Source: Membranipora membranacea (lineage: Eukaryota; Bryozoa; Gymnolaemata; Cheilostomatida; Membraniporidae). Taken from it: a stretch of DNA of 64,000 nucleotides. The translations under genes were made by a program, and so were the position numbers. The stretch spans positions 24,614,001 through 24,678,000 of the forward strand of contig OU612073.1 in the NCBI GenBank assembly GCA_914767715.1, written 5' to 3'. Below are positions 11,550-24,100 of this stretch, piece by piece (within the stretch, counting starts at the first letter, position 1; each line of letters begins with the position of its first letter). Under the pieces are notes generated by a model. It worked only from the letters and a program-made list of their open reading frames with translations. It ran no database searches and was not told the DNA's origin.

Positions 11550-14500
11550 GTATATAAATACTTTTATTGTCAATCTACAAGCATCTGTAGGAATGTTTTT
11601 CATGCAGTGACAGAACAAACAAAAAAACTAAAGCGGAGAGAAAAAGAAAAAATACACAAGTAATAAAAATTAATAGGATTTAAAGTGCTTTGATAGTTGT
11701 TGTTTAAAACGAGTAAGTTTGGTTGCTGAGCGTATTTGAATTTGTAAAGAGTTAAAAGTTGTAGTGATTTTTTGTCTTAATTGATCGCTGTGATAATGTA
11801 ATAGATGTCTGTCTCTAAAAAAGGTTTTAGAGCTAGCTGGAATAATTCTTTCAAAAATGAAGTCGGGTGCCATCAAATGCAAAATTTGAAAACCATAAAT
11901 ACAGGTGAAATGACCAGCAAGGAGAGGAAAAGGAATCAGAACAAGAGATGTATGTATTAGATGAAACGGTATGTGGTTGACATTTGCTATAAGGCGGAAA
12001 GCCCTCTTTTGGAGCAAGCATCTTGTTTCAAGATGGTGGTGATAGGTTGCCATAATTGCGGATGCCATTTATCATTTATGACAAAATACATACTGGAAAT
12101 AAAAGTTACGAGATGATTGATTTACTATCTAGGAATACCCTGCATTTCTTGAATAATGCCAAACTTTTGTTTATTTTGGTGCAAATCTGGTCTACATGAT
12201 CATCCCATGTCAATGGGTCATTCAAAGTAAAACCAAAGAGTTTGGTTTTGACATTTCGATTAAGTTTTTTATGGTTAATTTTTAGATCTAAATCTAGAGA
12301 TGTGGCTCTATGAGAGGGTTGTATAAGCATAGAGTGAGATTTTTTATGTTTGACAACATCCTATTATTCCTACACCAACTCTCTATCAAGTGAAGATCAG
12401 TATCAGATAAATCATTAAGTGTATCAAAGTTATCAGATTTTGACACGAAAACTGTATCATCAGCAAGGCAAAATGTATGGAATGTAATGTGTAGGATAAA
12501 AGATCATTGACGTATATGAGGAATAAACTTGGTGCCAGAATTGAGCCTTGGGGGACACCAATGTCTATTGGAAGAATTTTTGAGCTTCTTGCACCGTGTG
12601 GTATAGCTACAAATGGTGTCCTATCTGTTAGGAAAGATTTTATGAGAGAGTGCAGTTTGCCTGTTAGACCGTACATTGTCAATTTTCTCAGAAGAATTTT
12701 ATGGTCAACGGAGTCAAAAGCTTTTTTGAAATCCAAAATCATCATAGCAACAAAATGACCATCTGATCTTGCTGACAAACAGTCAGAAATGAGTTTGTGT
12801 AGGGAATCAACATAGGAATAACCTTCTCTAAATCCACATTGTAATTAATTGTGAAGAAGTTTGATGTGGTGAGATATTTTTGAATTTGAGAATTCACATG
12901 TTTTTCAAAAATCTTAGATATCACAGGAAGTATCGATATAGGGCGATAATTAGATGGATCTTTGATATCTCCACCCTTATGAATAGGAATTACTCTAGCG
13001 GTTTTCCACTGTGAAGGAAATACACCCTCTATTAATGCTCTATTGAACATGTCAGTTACAATGTCGCATATGTAACAGGCAAAACCTTAACAGATATACC
13101 ATCATGACCAGTTGCCTTAATGTCAGAAATATTTGTTAGATATTTGAAACAAATTTCTGGAGTAAAGCGAGTCAATTGAGAAAAAGTTTTGGTTGTCACT
13201 GGTCTCATCATGTTATATTCATGGGAATCAGGGATGTCTTTGTTTATGGATTTTGCAACCGATGTAAAGTGTCTGTTCAATTCATCAGGGGATAAACCCC
13301 CAATATTGACCATCATATAAATTTTAGCTTGATTGATTCCTAAAGCTTCCCAAACAGGTTTGGTGTTATTTTTGCTATTTCTAATTATATCTGAAATAAC
13401 CGATTTTTTCTTCTTCCTAATCAAATTTGTAACATAATTGCGCTAAATTTTGTATTCTTCCCGTTTGCCCTCTCTCTTCAATCTATCACGCAAATGCATG
13501 TGTGCTTTTACCTCATCATCTAACCATTTAGGCAGTTGTGCAGTTTTTACAAATCTTTTCTTGGTGATGACAAGTGTTTTGATTAATGAACTATATGTGT
13601 CATTAAATTTTGCATACATACGGTGTACAGTATTCTCACACAATACATCATCAAAGTGACGACCCGAAAAAAGGTCATGTATATTCTGGTTTATAAATTT
13701 AGAATAGTCATTGAATTCAAATGATATTCTCTTTGCTTTTACCTTTAATGTGGAAAATAGAATTTTAATGAAAATTAAGTAACGATCACTCATTCCATAT
13801 TTTTAAATTCCACTCTCTGATATGTCTGAGGGCAAATTTGTGTAAACGTGATCAATCAGGGTGCCGGATGTTTCTGTAACTCAAGTTGGCTCCGAGATCA
13901 ATTGACGGAAGGAAAAATATCTAACAATATTCAACCACTTTCTGATGCTTCTTTGTTCAAGGAGATTGATGTTAAAATCTCCAAGTATAATCATTTTCAA
14001 AGTATTCAAAAGCAAGATCATACCATGTGGACCTGGAGTTAGGAGGCCTGTATTTAAACATGACTAAACAACTTTTATTTATACTTGGCTTTACTTTGAT
14101 AGTTATCGACTCAGACATGCTATTGTCAAAATCTGTAAGATGTTCGAATTGCACGGATTCATGTATGTAGACAACAAGACCACCACCATAACCATATCCC
14201 CGATCTCTCCTAATCACCCGATAACCTGGCACCGCATAAATACCAACACCATCATGCTCATTCAAAAATGTTTCTGCCAACCCTAGAATTGCGGATTTAC
14301 GTTGATGCAAAATTGATTTTATCTCCTCTATTTTGCTGGTAATTCCACGGATATTCAAAATTGGAAATTCAGAATACATTCTCTTATTTGCTCAAATTGA
14401 CATTTAACACTTTGTGATTGGAGACAAATGCCATTTTTAATAGAAAAAAGAAAATTATCACGAGAATGGAACTTAATTTTGAACATTCTCATTGGTTTGC

Positions 14501-14591
14501 CCTCCTTATAAATTATTTCTGATGTAGCATGAGGGTAGAGCACTTTTATATCATTTATTACAGTGCTGTCCTCAGCATCTATGTGGGACAC
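11550..14591 (-). mobile_element. Degraded non-LTR retrotransposon (LINE) ORF2 with ORF1 tail
   Basis: Jockey/CR1-like arrangement, clade not certain. Minus order: ORF1 tail 14591-14355; an apurinic-type endonuclease start at 14379 (ILNIRGITSKIEEIKSIL, then LAETFL and GGGLVVYI); linker segments 13793-13056; reverse transcriptase 13050-12386 with WKTARVIPIHKGG, LDFKKAFDSVDHKILLRKL, GVPQGSILAPSLFLIYVNDL and, in a shifted frame near 12470, the catalytic LADDT; then a C-terminal part ending at 11670. The 3' end has AATAAA near 11560. ORF1 and ORF2 overlap slightly. Frameshifts between RT blocks, at least at 13055 and near 12480, show it is dead. No target-site duplication was found. Confidence 0.88.
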
Positions 14592-14689
14592 CTTTCAACA
14601 TACCCATATTTTCTGTCAGGGACTTCGTGTCGATTGTTTGGCGTATACTTGATCCACCAAATAGATCAGTGTTCCATTTGCGTAGGATG

Positions 14690-15156
14690 TTTTTTTTTTT
14701 AATTTTTTAACACTTTTATTGGCAGTCTATTTCATTCCAGTAGCGGAATGTTTTCCGAATAGTGCCGAAAAAAAAAGGAAAAGGAAAAGAGGAAAAAAGA
14801 AGGAAAGCTTGAGAATGAAGATGAGTTAAAATGTTTCAGCAGTAAAGTGGAAATAGATAAGATATCTTTGAGAAGAGAAAAAAAAAAGGTAAGGTATTTC
14901 CATTATAGTATTGTGCAGAGGCAAAACTTGTTGCAGAGATAAAAAGATAATGTTGTAATTGAAATAAAAGATATTTGAATACGCCAGATTTAAATGATGT
15001 TACTTTGCTCAGTGAGCGTATTGACAAAGGAAAATTATTAAAAGATGAAGCAATTGCAATGTTTAGTTTATCATTAGGAGGTAAAGTAAGAAAACTATTG
15101 ACTTGATTTTTAGAAAGAAAAAGATCAATTATATAGCCAGGTGTGATGGTATACAT
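14690..15156 (-). mobile_element. Nested 3' end of a related LINE copy with poly(A)
   Basis: The minus-strand reading frame 15156-14836 ends in a segment (SIRSLSKVTSFKSGVF) resembling the ORF2 tail of the main element. It is followed by a 3' region with CCAATAAAAG and then an A-run that appears as T's at about 14690-14700 on the plus strand. It interrupts the ORF1 region of the surrounding LINE, which fits insertion of a 5'-truncated copy. Confidence 0.6.
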
Positions 15157-15369
15157 TATTCTGTATAATGATTGTTGTTTTTTGTTTCTTGGTGCTTGAA
15201 CTGTATCATAATTTTGGGTTTGTTTGTATTGAAGTTATATCTGGTAATCTTTTCTATTATGATGGGCCCAAAGGTTTTTTTGAGGGTGCGTCTGATGGTA
15301 TCCTGGTTAAAGTTACTGTAGGTCATGGATATCTATTGACAAGATTGTCTATAGGGCGGAGACTGTTGT

Positions 15370-16391
15370 CTATTTTTTGTTCTTTTGGGGGTTGTGTTCT
15401 TGCGTTGGGTCGATTGTTGTTGTTCGTTGAGGAAGTTGATGGCTGATTAAATTGTTGATGATTATAGTTAGCCCAGTGTTGTGCTGACGCTGTTTGATTG
15501 TTGGGAGAAACTTTTTCATGTGGTGAGGAATTTGAATTCGATCCAATTTACTTGTTAGTGGTTTGTTGATGCTGGTTTCAAGTTGGTCGAATTGAGGTTG
15601 TATTTGATCGGTTATTGGTTGTTGGTCAACAAGTTTCTGTATTAAAGTGCTTTGTTGTCTAACTTTACTTTCTAGCTCCGAGATTTTGCTTATCATGACG
15701 CTGATGAGGTTTTGGACATTACTGCATGATTCACATGTGTTTCCTTATGTTGTTTGATGATTGTGAGAGCTTTTGCTATCTATGGCAACTGATGTGCTGG
15801 AGCTTTGATTTTACGTGTAGCCGTCTTCCAGACTTGGTAGTTGTACATCTGCTGCATGTACACCTTGCTCGGACGTAATGAATTCTTTTCATTTCCGTTG
15901 AATGGTGGCATTCAATGCATTTATAGTATGTTCAGGAATTATGCTGATAAGTTTAGAGTAGTGGTCAGGGAAAATATCTTTGTCCTTAATTCCATCGACT
16001 AGTATGGTAGATGTTGTATTATAAAAGTTCGCAGTGCATCGAGATTTTTTTTCCTTTCCTTTTGGTTTTAACTGTGACCACTACAGCAACTACAGTTGAT
16101 TTAGTTTGGTCACGGTTGGTCTGCAAAGATGTGTAAAGTCCTTGATATTTTAACGAAGACTGAAATTTTGCTTTGACAACCTCGTATGTTGCAGAATTGC
16201 ACACGATTACAATTTGGATGTTGTCAACCATACCTTTGATTTCGATGCTATTATCTTGAGTTGTTGAATCCAGCTTTTTTAAAGTGCTCTGAGTTTGTTT
16301 AAATAATACGGCATTTCTTTTTTGTTTTCTTGCTGATTGTCATCTTGGTCATCTCGCTTCCGTTTTTTAGAACTTAACGAACTTTCTTCCA
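15370..16391 (-). pseudogene. Decayed LINE ORF1-like region
   Basis: A start at 16391 gives MEESSLSSKKRKRDDQDD, a basic, charged start like many LINE ORF1 proteins, then breaks. Further pieces at 16231-16019 and 15696-15370 are Gln/Lys-rich; the latter (MISKISELESKVRQQSTLIQ) looks coiled-coil. I take these as the ORF1 of the same LINE, disrupted by frameshifts and by the nested 3' end; assignment rests on position and composition only. Confidence 0.5.
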
Positions 16392-16399
16392 TGTGATAT

Positions 16400-19300
16400 C
16401 CAGTAATTATTTACTTTACTTTAAAGTGCCTCGACCGGTATATAAGGGCCAGTCAATGTAAAGCGATCACCCAGCCATATCAAATTCAAATGGGGTTAGC
16501 AGCATTCAAATTCCTCCTGCTTTTTCGGAATTAAGAGGAGAAGCAGTGAATTATTTTTAATGGGAATCAGACAAGCTGATGCGGAATTGTGTGATACACA
16601 TGCCCAATAAATTTTCATTCCAATAATGGCATTGGAAAGTGGTGAAAATATGACTGATGTCATACAAAATTGCCCAGTTCCGATGTTTTCAAATCATCCG
16701 CTTCAAAATATACGAGCTCATATTGGTCAATTTTGACGTTATGATTTGTGGTTTTAGAGGTTGCCTAGATACCGTTGTCAAGATTGAAATTGACCGTTGT
16801 AATTAAACCCTATAATCCCAAGTGTGATGAGCCAACACAACAATAGCTATATCATAGCTTCTATTCAACTTTATTTATGGGTGTCTGCGAATCACAATTT
16901 CTTATATAACACACTTGACCACTTGAGAACGCAACGTGGACTGGCTGTTAGAGGCGGAGACCAAGGCCATTCTCCGCCTCTAATTACATTGATCAGCCAA
17001 TGGTCTTGCCTGTCACTTCACATGATTAATCCCCGTGCACCCCCTTCGATTCCTACCTCTTTAAGTTTTAATCAAGAGAGAGAGAGAGGATTTTTCACAA
17101 GCTTTTTTAATAAAGCTCATGACAAATCTCCATTTTTCATTGGTATTCCAACAATACTTATCACACTGAGCTTTGTAATTTTCTTAATTTTCAATACAAT
17201 TAAAATTAAATAATAATATATTAAAATATAAAAACCTGATCAATCATACTGAGATTCAGTGTTAGGAAGGGAGGTGTCTTGAAATATGCAGCCAAATTAT
17301 TTTTGCAAATAAATCCATATATATTATATTAAGTTATTGTATTAAATATAGAATTGTTTTGTATTACAATAACATTAAATGGCTTGATTTGACTATTAAA
17401 TCCCTTTGATATTAGGGGTCTGGAAAGAATCCAGAGGTCAGCTATTATGACCATTTTACTAGATCTATGATATGAAGAAAACCAGTAGGTTTGAAATACT
17501 CATTATGCAACAGTTTTTTTACACGGAGCAAGAGGCAATTTGTAAAAATAGCTGATAATCCAACACACCCTCTTTTATTTGCATTTTCGCAAATCAATGT
17601 AAAACATCTTCTTGCTGCAACACTATTTTTATACCTAAACTATGTAGGTCCCAAAAGCGTGCCAAATCATTTTTCCCTTTTTTATGACCCTTTTTAATGA
17701 TCTACGCACTTAGTCATTTTTGCCCACATTGTAAGAATTCACTTTTATCAACACCATTATATCAGCTACAAAAATGAACTTTAACTAAACTAAACTTAAA
17801 CCTGGGCATAAACATGAAACATTATAGCAAAGAGAAAGACTCCTTGATTATAGTAGGCTAAAAAACACTGCAATGATATCAAAATATAACAATTACAATC
17901 CTGAAATAGTGTAGCTTGATTTAGCCCGATTAATTATAAAGAAGCAGAAAAGTTCCAGAGATATCTGCTGTAACTCTTTGGTTAAACTTTGTTGGCAATG
18001 TTAGAGAACTTGAGAATGTTTATTGCTATGAAGATCAGAGGAAGCATGTACCAGTGTAATAGCCTTGTCACACGGCTACTTTTTTTGTTTTGGGGTCCCG
18101 CCCTGGCCACAGGAAAAACCTGAGCCCGTGCTAAATATGCAGAGTACTGAATTTAGACCTATATCATAATTTATGGTGTATTCCGTACATTATATTGATC
18201 ATGTTTAGATACAGAGCTCTCCTAGCTATACAACCCCGAGGGAGAATCAAATTTTTATTGGGAACAACCTGGAGTTACTTATCATGTCAAGCATATAAAT
18301 AAAATTGAGTGAAACTAATAACTGCTGACAGAATAGCAGTTGAGAACGTACAGTACGCGTTTCGTTATTTAGGATTCTGTCTAAACCTATTGTTGCCTGA
18401 CTGGTACCACAAAGCTATCTAATCCTTGATGTTCTCAAAACATTATTCTGGAAACCTTGTTTCTGATTTGAGTTTGTGCTGGCTACCGATTTGAATCCCT
18501 TTAGTGGTACAGTGACTGATCTTAAATATGTGATGTCAACTTTTCAGGATCTTGGACATGAATTTTTGTTTTGTTCCTTTTGACAATATTAATGTTTCCA
18601 CATATTGTGATGCAATTAAACAAGAAAAGTTTCGAAAGAAGAGAGAAACGCTGTTTGAATCTTTCATTCAAGTTTCATTCTTCGCCGTCACAGTTTATAG
18701 TTGTCTTCTCTCTGATCAAACTGATCTTCCAGTGTACTGCATGCTCACCTGAGTGATGATTAGCTTACTGTACCTACTACTTTCTCAAAATGTAAATGCG
18801 CTGATCTCGAATTTACTTTATGAAATAGAAAACACTACATTGTCTGTTGCCATCGGCAAAGGAAGATATGGCATACAACAGTATGCTCAAGTATATAACA
18901 GCCTTGCACCATGTTGGATTGACATTAATGTACGTCTGCTACTATGATCTAGATAGACTCAAAAAGAGACTGGTATGATCAGCAGCAAGACTAGCCGATG
19001 TTCAGGTTTGACACGGTCCTTATAGGCATTATTTGCAAAGCCTCCTCTGTCCTATTCACTTTGTCTGCTGGTGTCCGTAGTCTCAGCGCCACTAACCTCA
19101 ATATTGTTAAACAAACTCTCATTGTTTTGTGAACTTATCGAATGTGGTGCTGGTAGAAACGCCTGTTATTTAGGAAACATGACCAAACAACCAAGTATTA
19201 AAGTCATACCCATAACAAGCACATCATTATTGAATAATTAGCAGATTGAATACTATGTTAACATTTTCATGATTTAAACTTAAAATAAATGATTTTGCAC

Positions 19301-21150
19301 AATATTTCATAGCGAGTCAGGTAGCATAATGAAAATTCAAATAATCAAGAATTCTTCAAGCATTGTTTAGTATGCTGATTTCCAAAGGTAGAAGAATTAA
19401 TCTGTCTTTCTCATCTTTACCTTGGCCTGGAAAACTTGGTATTCCTTATCAAAAGACTTGTCTGCTTCTTTTCAGTGAGGAGACAACTTCTTTAAGATGA
19501 TGGAGGAAATTGAATACAGTTTTCATGACCTCAGCGTTGACACTACTAGAAGCGAACGATAGACCTTAACAACCGAGCCAGGAGGATGGTGACTCATGGC
19601 ATTTCAAGCATAAATCATTTGGCCTTAGATTGTCAGACTCATCGTAACTGCTGAGTGACTAGTAGACGTGAATGTACCACTTTGTCATCCCCCTATTTAT
19701 TAACTACAATATTTAGAGGATATATAGGGTTGAATTTCAAACAAGAGATTTTTTGAGACCAGTAATATAATCTCACAAAGAGCTCACTGCCAATTTTCTG
19801 GTGTCTTTCAATTGAAAACGGCCGAAATCATATCAGATCGCTCACTCAACTGGTCTCACTCGCTCACTAAGTGAGTAACTCAGTGAGTGAGCGAGACCAG
19901 TGGTCTCATTCCCAAGTTGCTCACTTATTGATGAAACTCTATACTTGCTGAGGAAACACTTTTTCTAATTGAAAGACCAAATGAGTGATAACTTTGAGCG
20001 AAGTTATAGTGATAATTGCATTAAAAGGCATCGTTCATTCAAATTGAATGACTCCCCTGGTGACAGTTACTCTAACAGAGTAAAGTATTCGCCATTTAGC
20101 GCATCCATGACCATTACCAATATTTTCAATGATAAGGGACAACCACTCAACAAGCTAGTAAATAGGAAAAGTGGGCGACAGACTCGGGTGTCGCTCGCCA
20201 CCTAGATGCCCCGCTGTGGGACAAAGAGGGTACGCAATATTTCTTTTTTATAAATTCTATAATTTTCATCATAAAATTTAGTAACCATATTTGTGATTTT
20301 ATGTTCACTACTTTGTATTTCATTGCTCACTCTTTTTGGTCTTGGAGTTCACTCCAGTACATCACACTGCTGATTTAAGAAGGAACACAAACACATACAT
20401 ACGTCCTTGAAAATCAATGTAAGCTTACATTTACCAGCTCTCTTTACCTTGTATAGGTCCCCTACTTGGCTTGCCAACATTTTGCTAGCTAACTTACATT
20501 AAGTCATCCCCTACTAGCTAAACTTAACTCTAGCTAACATTTATTACTCTCATGACTGAGATCGGATAAAAAAAAGGAAAGGTGAAAAAGGAAGGACTCC
20601 TGTTGTCTTTATCTTATTGGTGTAAATAATTTATTATGGTAACAATTTATAACAGAATGAAGAGTTTTTAGTCAGCATTAAAAAGAAGATACTCGAAATT
20701 TTGTAATGGAATATACACTGAGGAAATACTATTACAATCAAAATGTTAGCTATACTGTACATTGGTGAAGACATTCATGAATTACTGTTAAGTTCCGGTA
20801 CATAGGTGTATTTCAACATCTCTAGTAAAAAAGGGATAAAAAATATTATTTATATGATTTGTGTGCTATATAATAAACAGCCATACAACCAAACACTGCA
20901 ACTCAGGGAGCAATAACTCCTAGTGAAATATCTAAGTGCTTGATAATGTGTAGCCTCTATTATTCTCCGAATTAGTGATGGATATTTATACGGATGCATT
21001 AAAACGCCCTCAACAAAAAGCCTGCAACTTTGCACAGGCCCAACACTGGATCTTTGTCAATTTAAGTGCTGATATTTTAACCTGATGGTAACAGCTATTT
21101 TTCAGTTTCAGCTGTATTTTAGGTTTGTTGTCTAAGTAAGCTGTTCCTGT
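16400..21150. other. Gene-poor stretch
   Basis: No coding exon could be supported on either strand. Visible items: a stem with GAGGCGGAGA at 16951 and its complement at about 16971; a repeat at about 16990-17055 shared with 56580-56665; a 47-bp imperfect palindrome at 19852-19898. A 78-codon plus-strand frame at 19969-20205 resembles nothing I know. Confidence 0.5.
19852..19898. repeat. Imperfect palindrome of CTCACT units
   Basis: GGTCTCACTCGCTCACT is followed after a short AGTGAG-containing spacer by AGTGAGTGAGCGAGACC, forming a strong cruciform-capable hairpin. The arms are themselves built from CTCACT/AGTGAG repeats. Confidence 0.75.
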
Positions 21151-21152
21151 TC

Positions 21153-24100
21153 TTACACAGTAGTCTTGAATGGGATGAATTTCCCCTTGCTGCCGTCAGT
21201 TGTTGAAGGGTCAGCACAGGTGCCCTTTCCACGACGAGGGTGCTTTTTATGTGTCAACTGTTCAGTTGTGTGGGTAACAAAGCACTTCAGACCTACAAAA
21301 CAAAGAAAAATAGATAGGAATAAATATTGGATTATGCAACAAATAAAATCTTCAATTTTTAACAAACTCGCCACAGATATCAGATCAAGCAATGAAAAGT
21401 TCTAAATCTTAAGTAGCTATGTTAGCCAAAAAAAAAAACTCTTACGATTTAATCAACATGCCTCTCATTAACAAAAACACACATTATCTTCGCTGGTATA
21501 AAAGGGTTTAAATAAGTTTATATCAGTTTAGTTCATTACTTTTCACAGGAGTGAAAGTTTTCCCCATTACACTTAGATACATCAATTAACAACAGGATAG
21601 ATGTAGATGTGAGACAAAGTAATTCTAAGCAAGACAAATTAATTCCGAAGTCTAGGATATCTTGCCAACAGGTTATTAATTTCACCTCCAGCTATTAACA
21701 ACCCTATCAATCATTACAAAAAGCAAACACCTGAATATGTTCATTTTAGTATTACTTGGAACTTTGCCTTATCAAGCGACCTAACATACACTAACAGAAT
21801 GGATTGAAAGCTGTCAAAATAAATTAACTTAACTTTTCTGATACCCTCAGGTCAAATTCTCAGAATTCAATCTGCAGATGCGATGTTAAAGGATATCAGA
21901 CAAGAGACAGGATAAGATTTTTGAGAATGAATCTGTTTCAGCTTAAATCAATACTGGAGTTATCATTCCACTTCCTACCTAGCTTCAACTGGTTTCAAAC
22001 AATTGAAGCGTCTCTGTGGAGGGGTTAACTGAGTTAACTTTCCCCAATTTACACAGCACAGCACATTTGACAGATCAGTTCTGACTGACTCTCATCCTCC
22101 TAAGCTTTAGTAGAGTGAATCCGGATCTCGGTAATTGTCACAAGTCACTCCCTTTCATTCATCAATCATGATGTCACAACACAAAGTTATGTTACAGTAG
22201 TAACGTAACGCATGACGTAAGGTAAGGAGTATGTACTAACCTCTGGCGCACTGCTCTGATGAATGACATTTCTTTCCTGCAGCCTTATCGGTGTTTCCTC
22301 CTCTGCAGTGCTTGTTTCCTTTTCTGTTAGCGACGCAGGAGGCTACAATAACAAAGACCGTGTAATTATATAGCTGGTTAACAGTAGATAAAAATTCAGC
22401 GCAGCTACCGATGAACTAAGAAGTGGACCTGAGCAAGTGTTGTAGAGAACATAACACATTAATGATTCCAAATCAACAAATTTGCCAACAACAGCTTGAC
22501 AACAAATTTAAACCATGCATTAAGATTTTCTGCTTCAATAATGCGTGAAAGGGGTAAAACTGAAATATGCTGAGTGTTGGTGGGTAAATAAACGAGACAA
22601 ATGGTTTTAGATTCATTCCAAGGTCTAATCAGTATGCAACTGAAGGGTAGCCAGAACCTTCCCAAACACTAAATCGCTCAGATAATTTATTCCCTATCCT
22701 CATCATCTCAGCATTATATTATCTTAATGGGAAGCAATATGTCAAATTTCTGACGTTGCCTTGGAAACTCTGAATATTTCCAGTTAAAAATTTAATGTTC
22801 AGTTCTGATTTTGCCATCAGAAATTGGTAGCTATGACAACCAGATGAATTTCTCATAGCGATGAGACATCAGAAGATTTCGTTTGTACTTCTGAATTATT
22901 TCCGCTGTAAGTTGACAAACAAAGGAATACTGCTTTAACCTTGGATTGTTTTTCTCCGCTTTGGTGTAGGCACTGATACACGTTTTACTAGAACCAATGA
23001 CCAGACAAACTTATACTGACGGGCAATCAGAAGAGCCTGAAACTTCTGAAGCCTTATTCTTTCAGGAAATACAGAATATGACGAAATAAGAACAGTGAAA
23101 GCTGTTAATTCACATTCCATTCCCACAGTTTGCTCATACCAAGATAGTTAAAGTTTCTTAGCACCATTAATTCAAATGCAGAGCTCCTGAAACATATTTG
23201 GTTAGCCAACTTTTTCCCATTATGGCTTTGGTTTCCAAAACCGAATTACCAGTTGGCTCATATCTAACCGATTTACCATTTAGCCCAATCTAATAGTTTG
23301 TTTAGGAGAAGCCAGATAGACTTACCTCCACCTGAACAGTCAGAGTCAGACTCGCAGCTCTTCTTTCGTCCTCTTTTAGATTTGTGTCCTGCAGTCAACA
23401 CCCTGGATACAGTCTTAGCATCAAACATTGGTGCGTCAGCCTGCATCAGCATATCCAAGCTTTCTTTGTTCTTATTTTTGTTCTTCTTATTTTTCTGTCT
23501 CTCAGATTTCTTCAGAGCTTTTCTGTCGGCTTTCTTAAAAGAGAACAACGATTCAAATGAAAACATCATCTCTTTCAAAGATGATGTCTTCAGATAGTCC
23601 AATTCAGGAATAAACTCAGAAAGTTTCACTGCCCGCATATTCTCAGCAACTCTAGTCAATGAAAATTGACCATGTAACCGGCTATCAATGGCACATGTCA
23701 ATATTAAGGTCACTATTGTGTATGTTTTCCAGAGTCCCTAATATGTATTTATGTGGGCAACATTAATTCAGCGAATGTGAGCGTCATTCACCACAACAAT
23801 GGCTTGTTTCAGTAGATGGACAAATTTTCCAGATTTATAATTTCAATCAGGTTAAAATACAACCAGAGACTATGGATATCTATAGTCTATCTTACACTGA
23901 GTCTGGCGGTGACACTCTCTGGGGCTTTAGTAGTAGCAGCAGTGGTTGGTTTAGGAGTCGGTGCTTCGGTGGTTGTTGTGGTAGTAGTTGTAGTTGTTGT
24001 TGCTGCTGCTGTGGTCTTGTCGGAAAAAATAATCCCTCCTTTCTTCCTGTTACCTTTACCTAAAACAATATGAAGATATTCCCTCTGTCACACAGTTTAT

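Noticed and set aside
23816-24073. Plus-strand poly-Val frame
   Set aside because: It is the complement of the poly-Thr exon of the secreted-protein gene.
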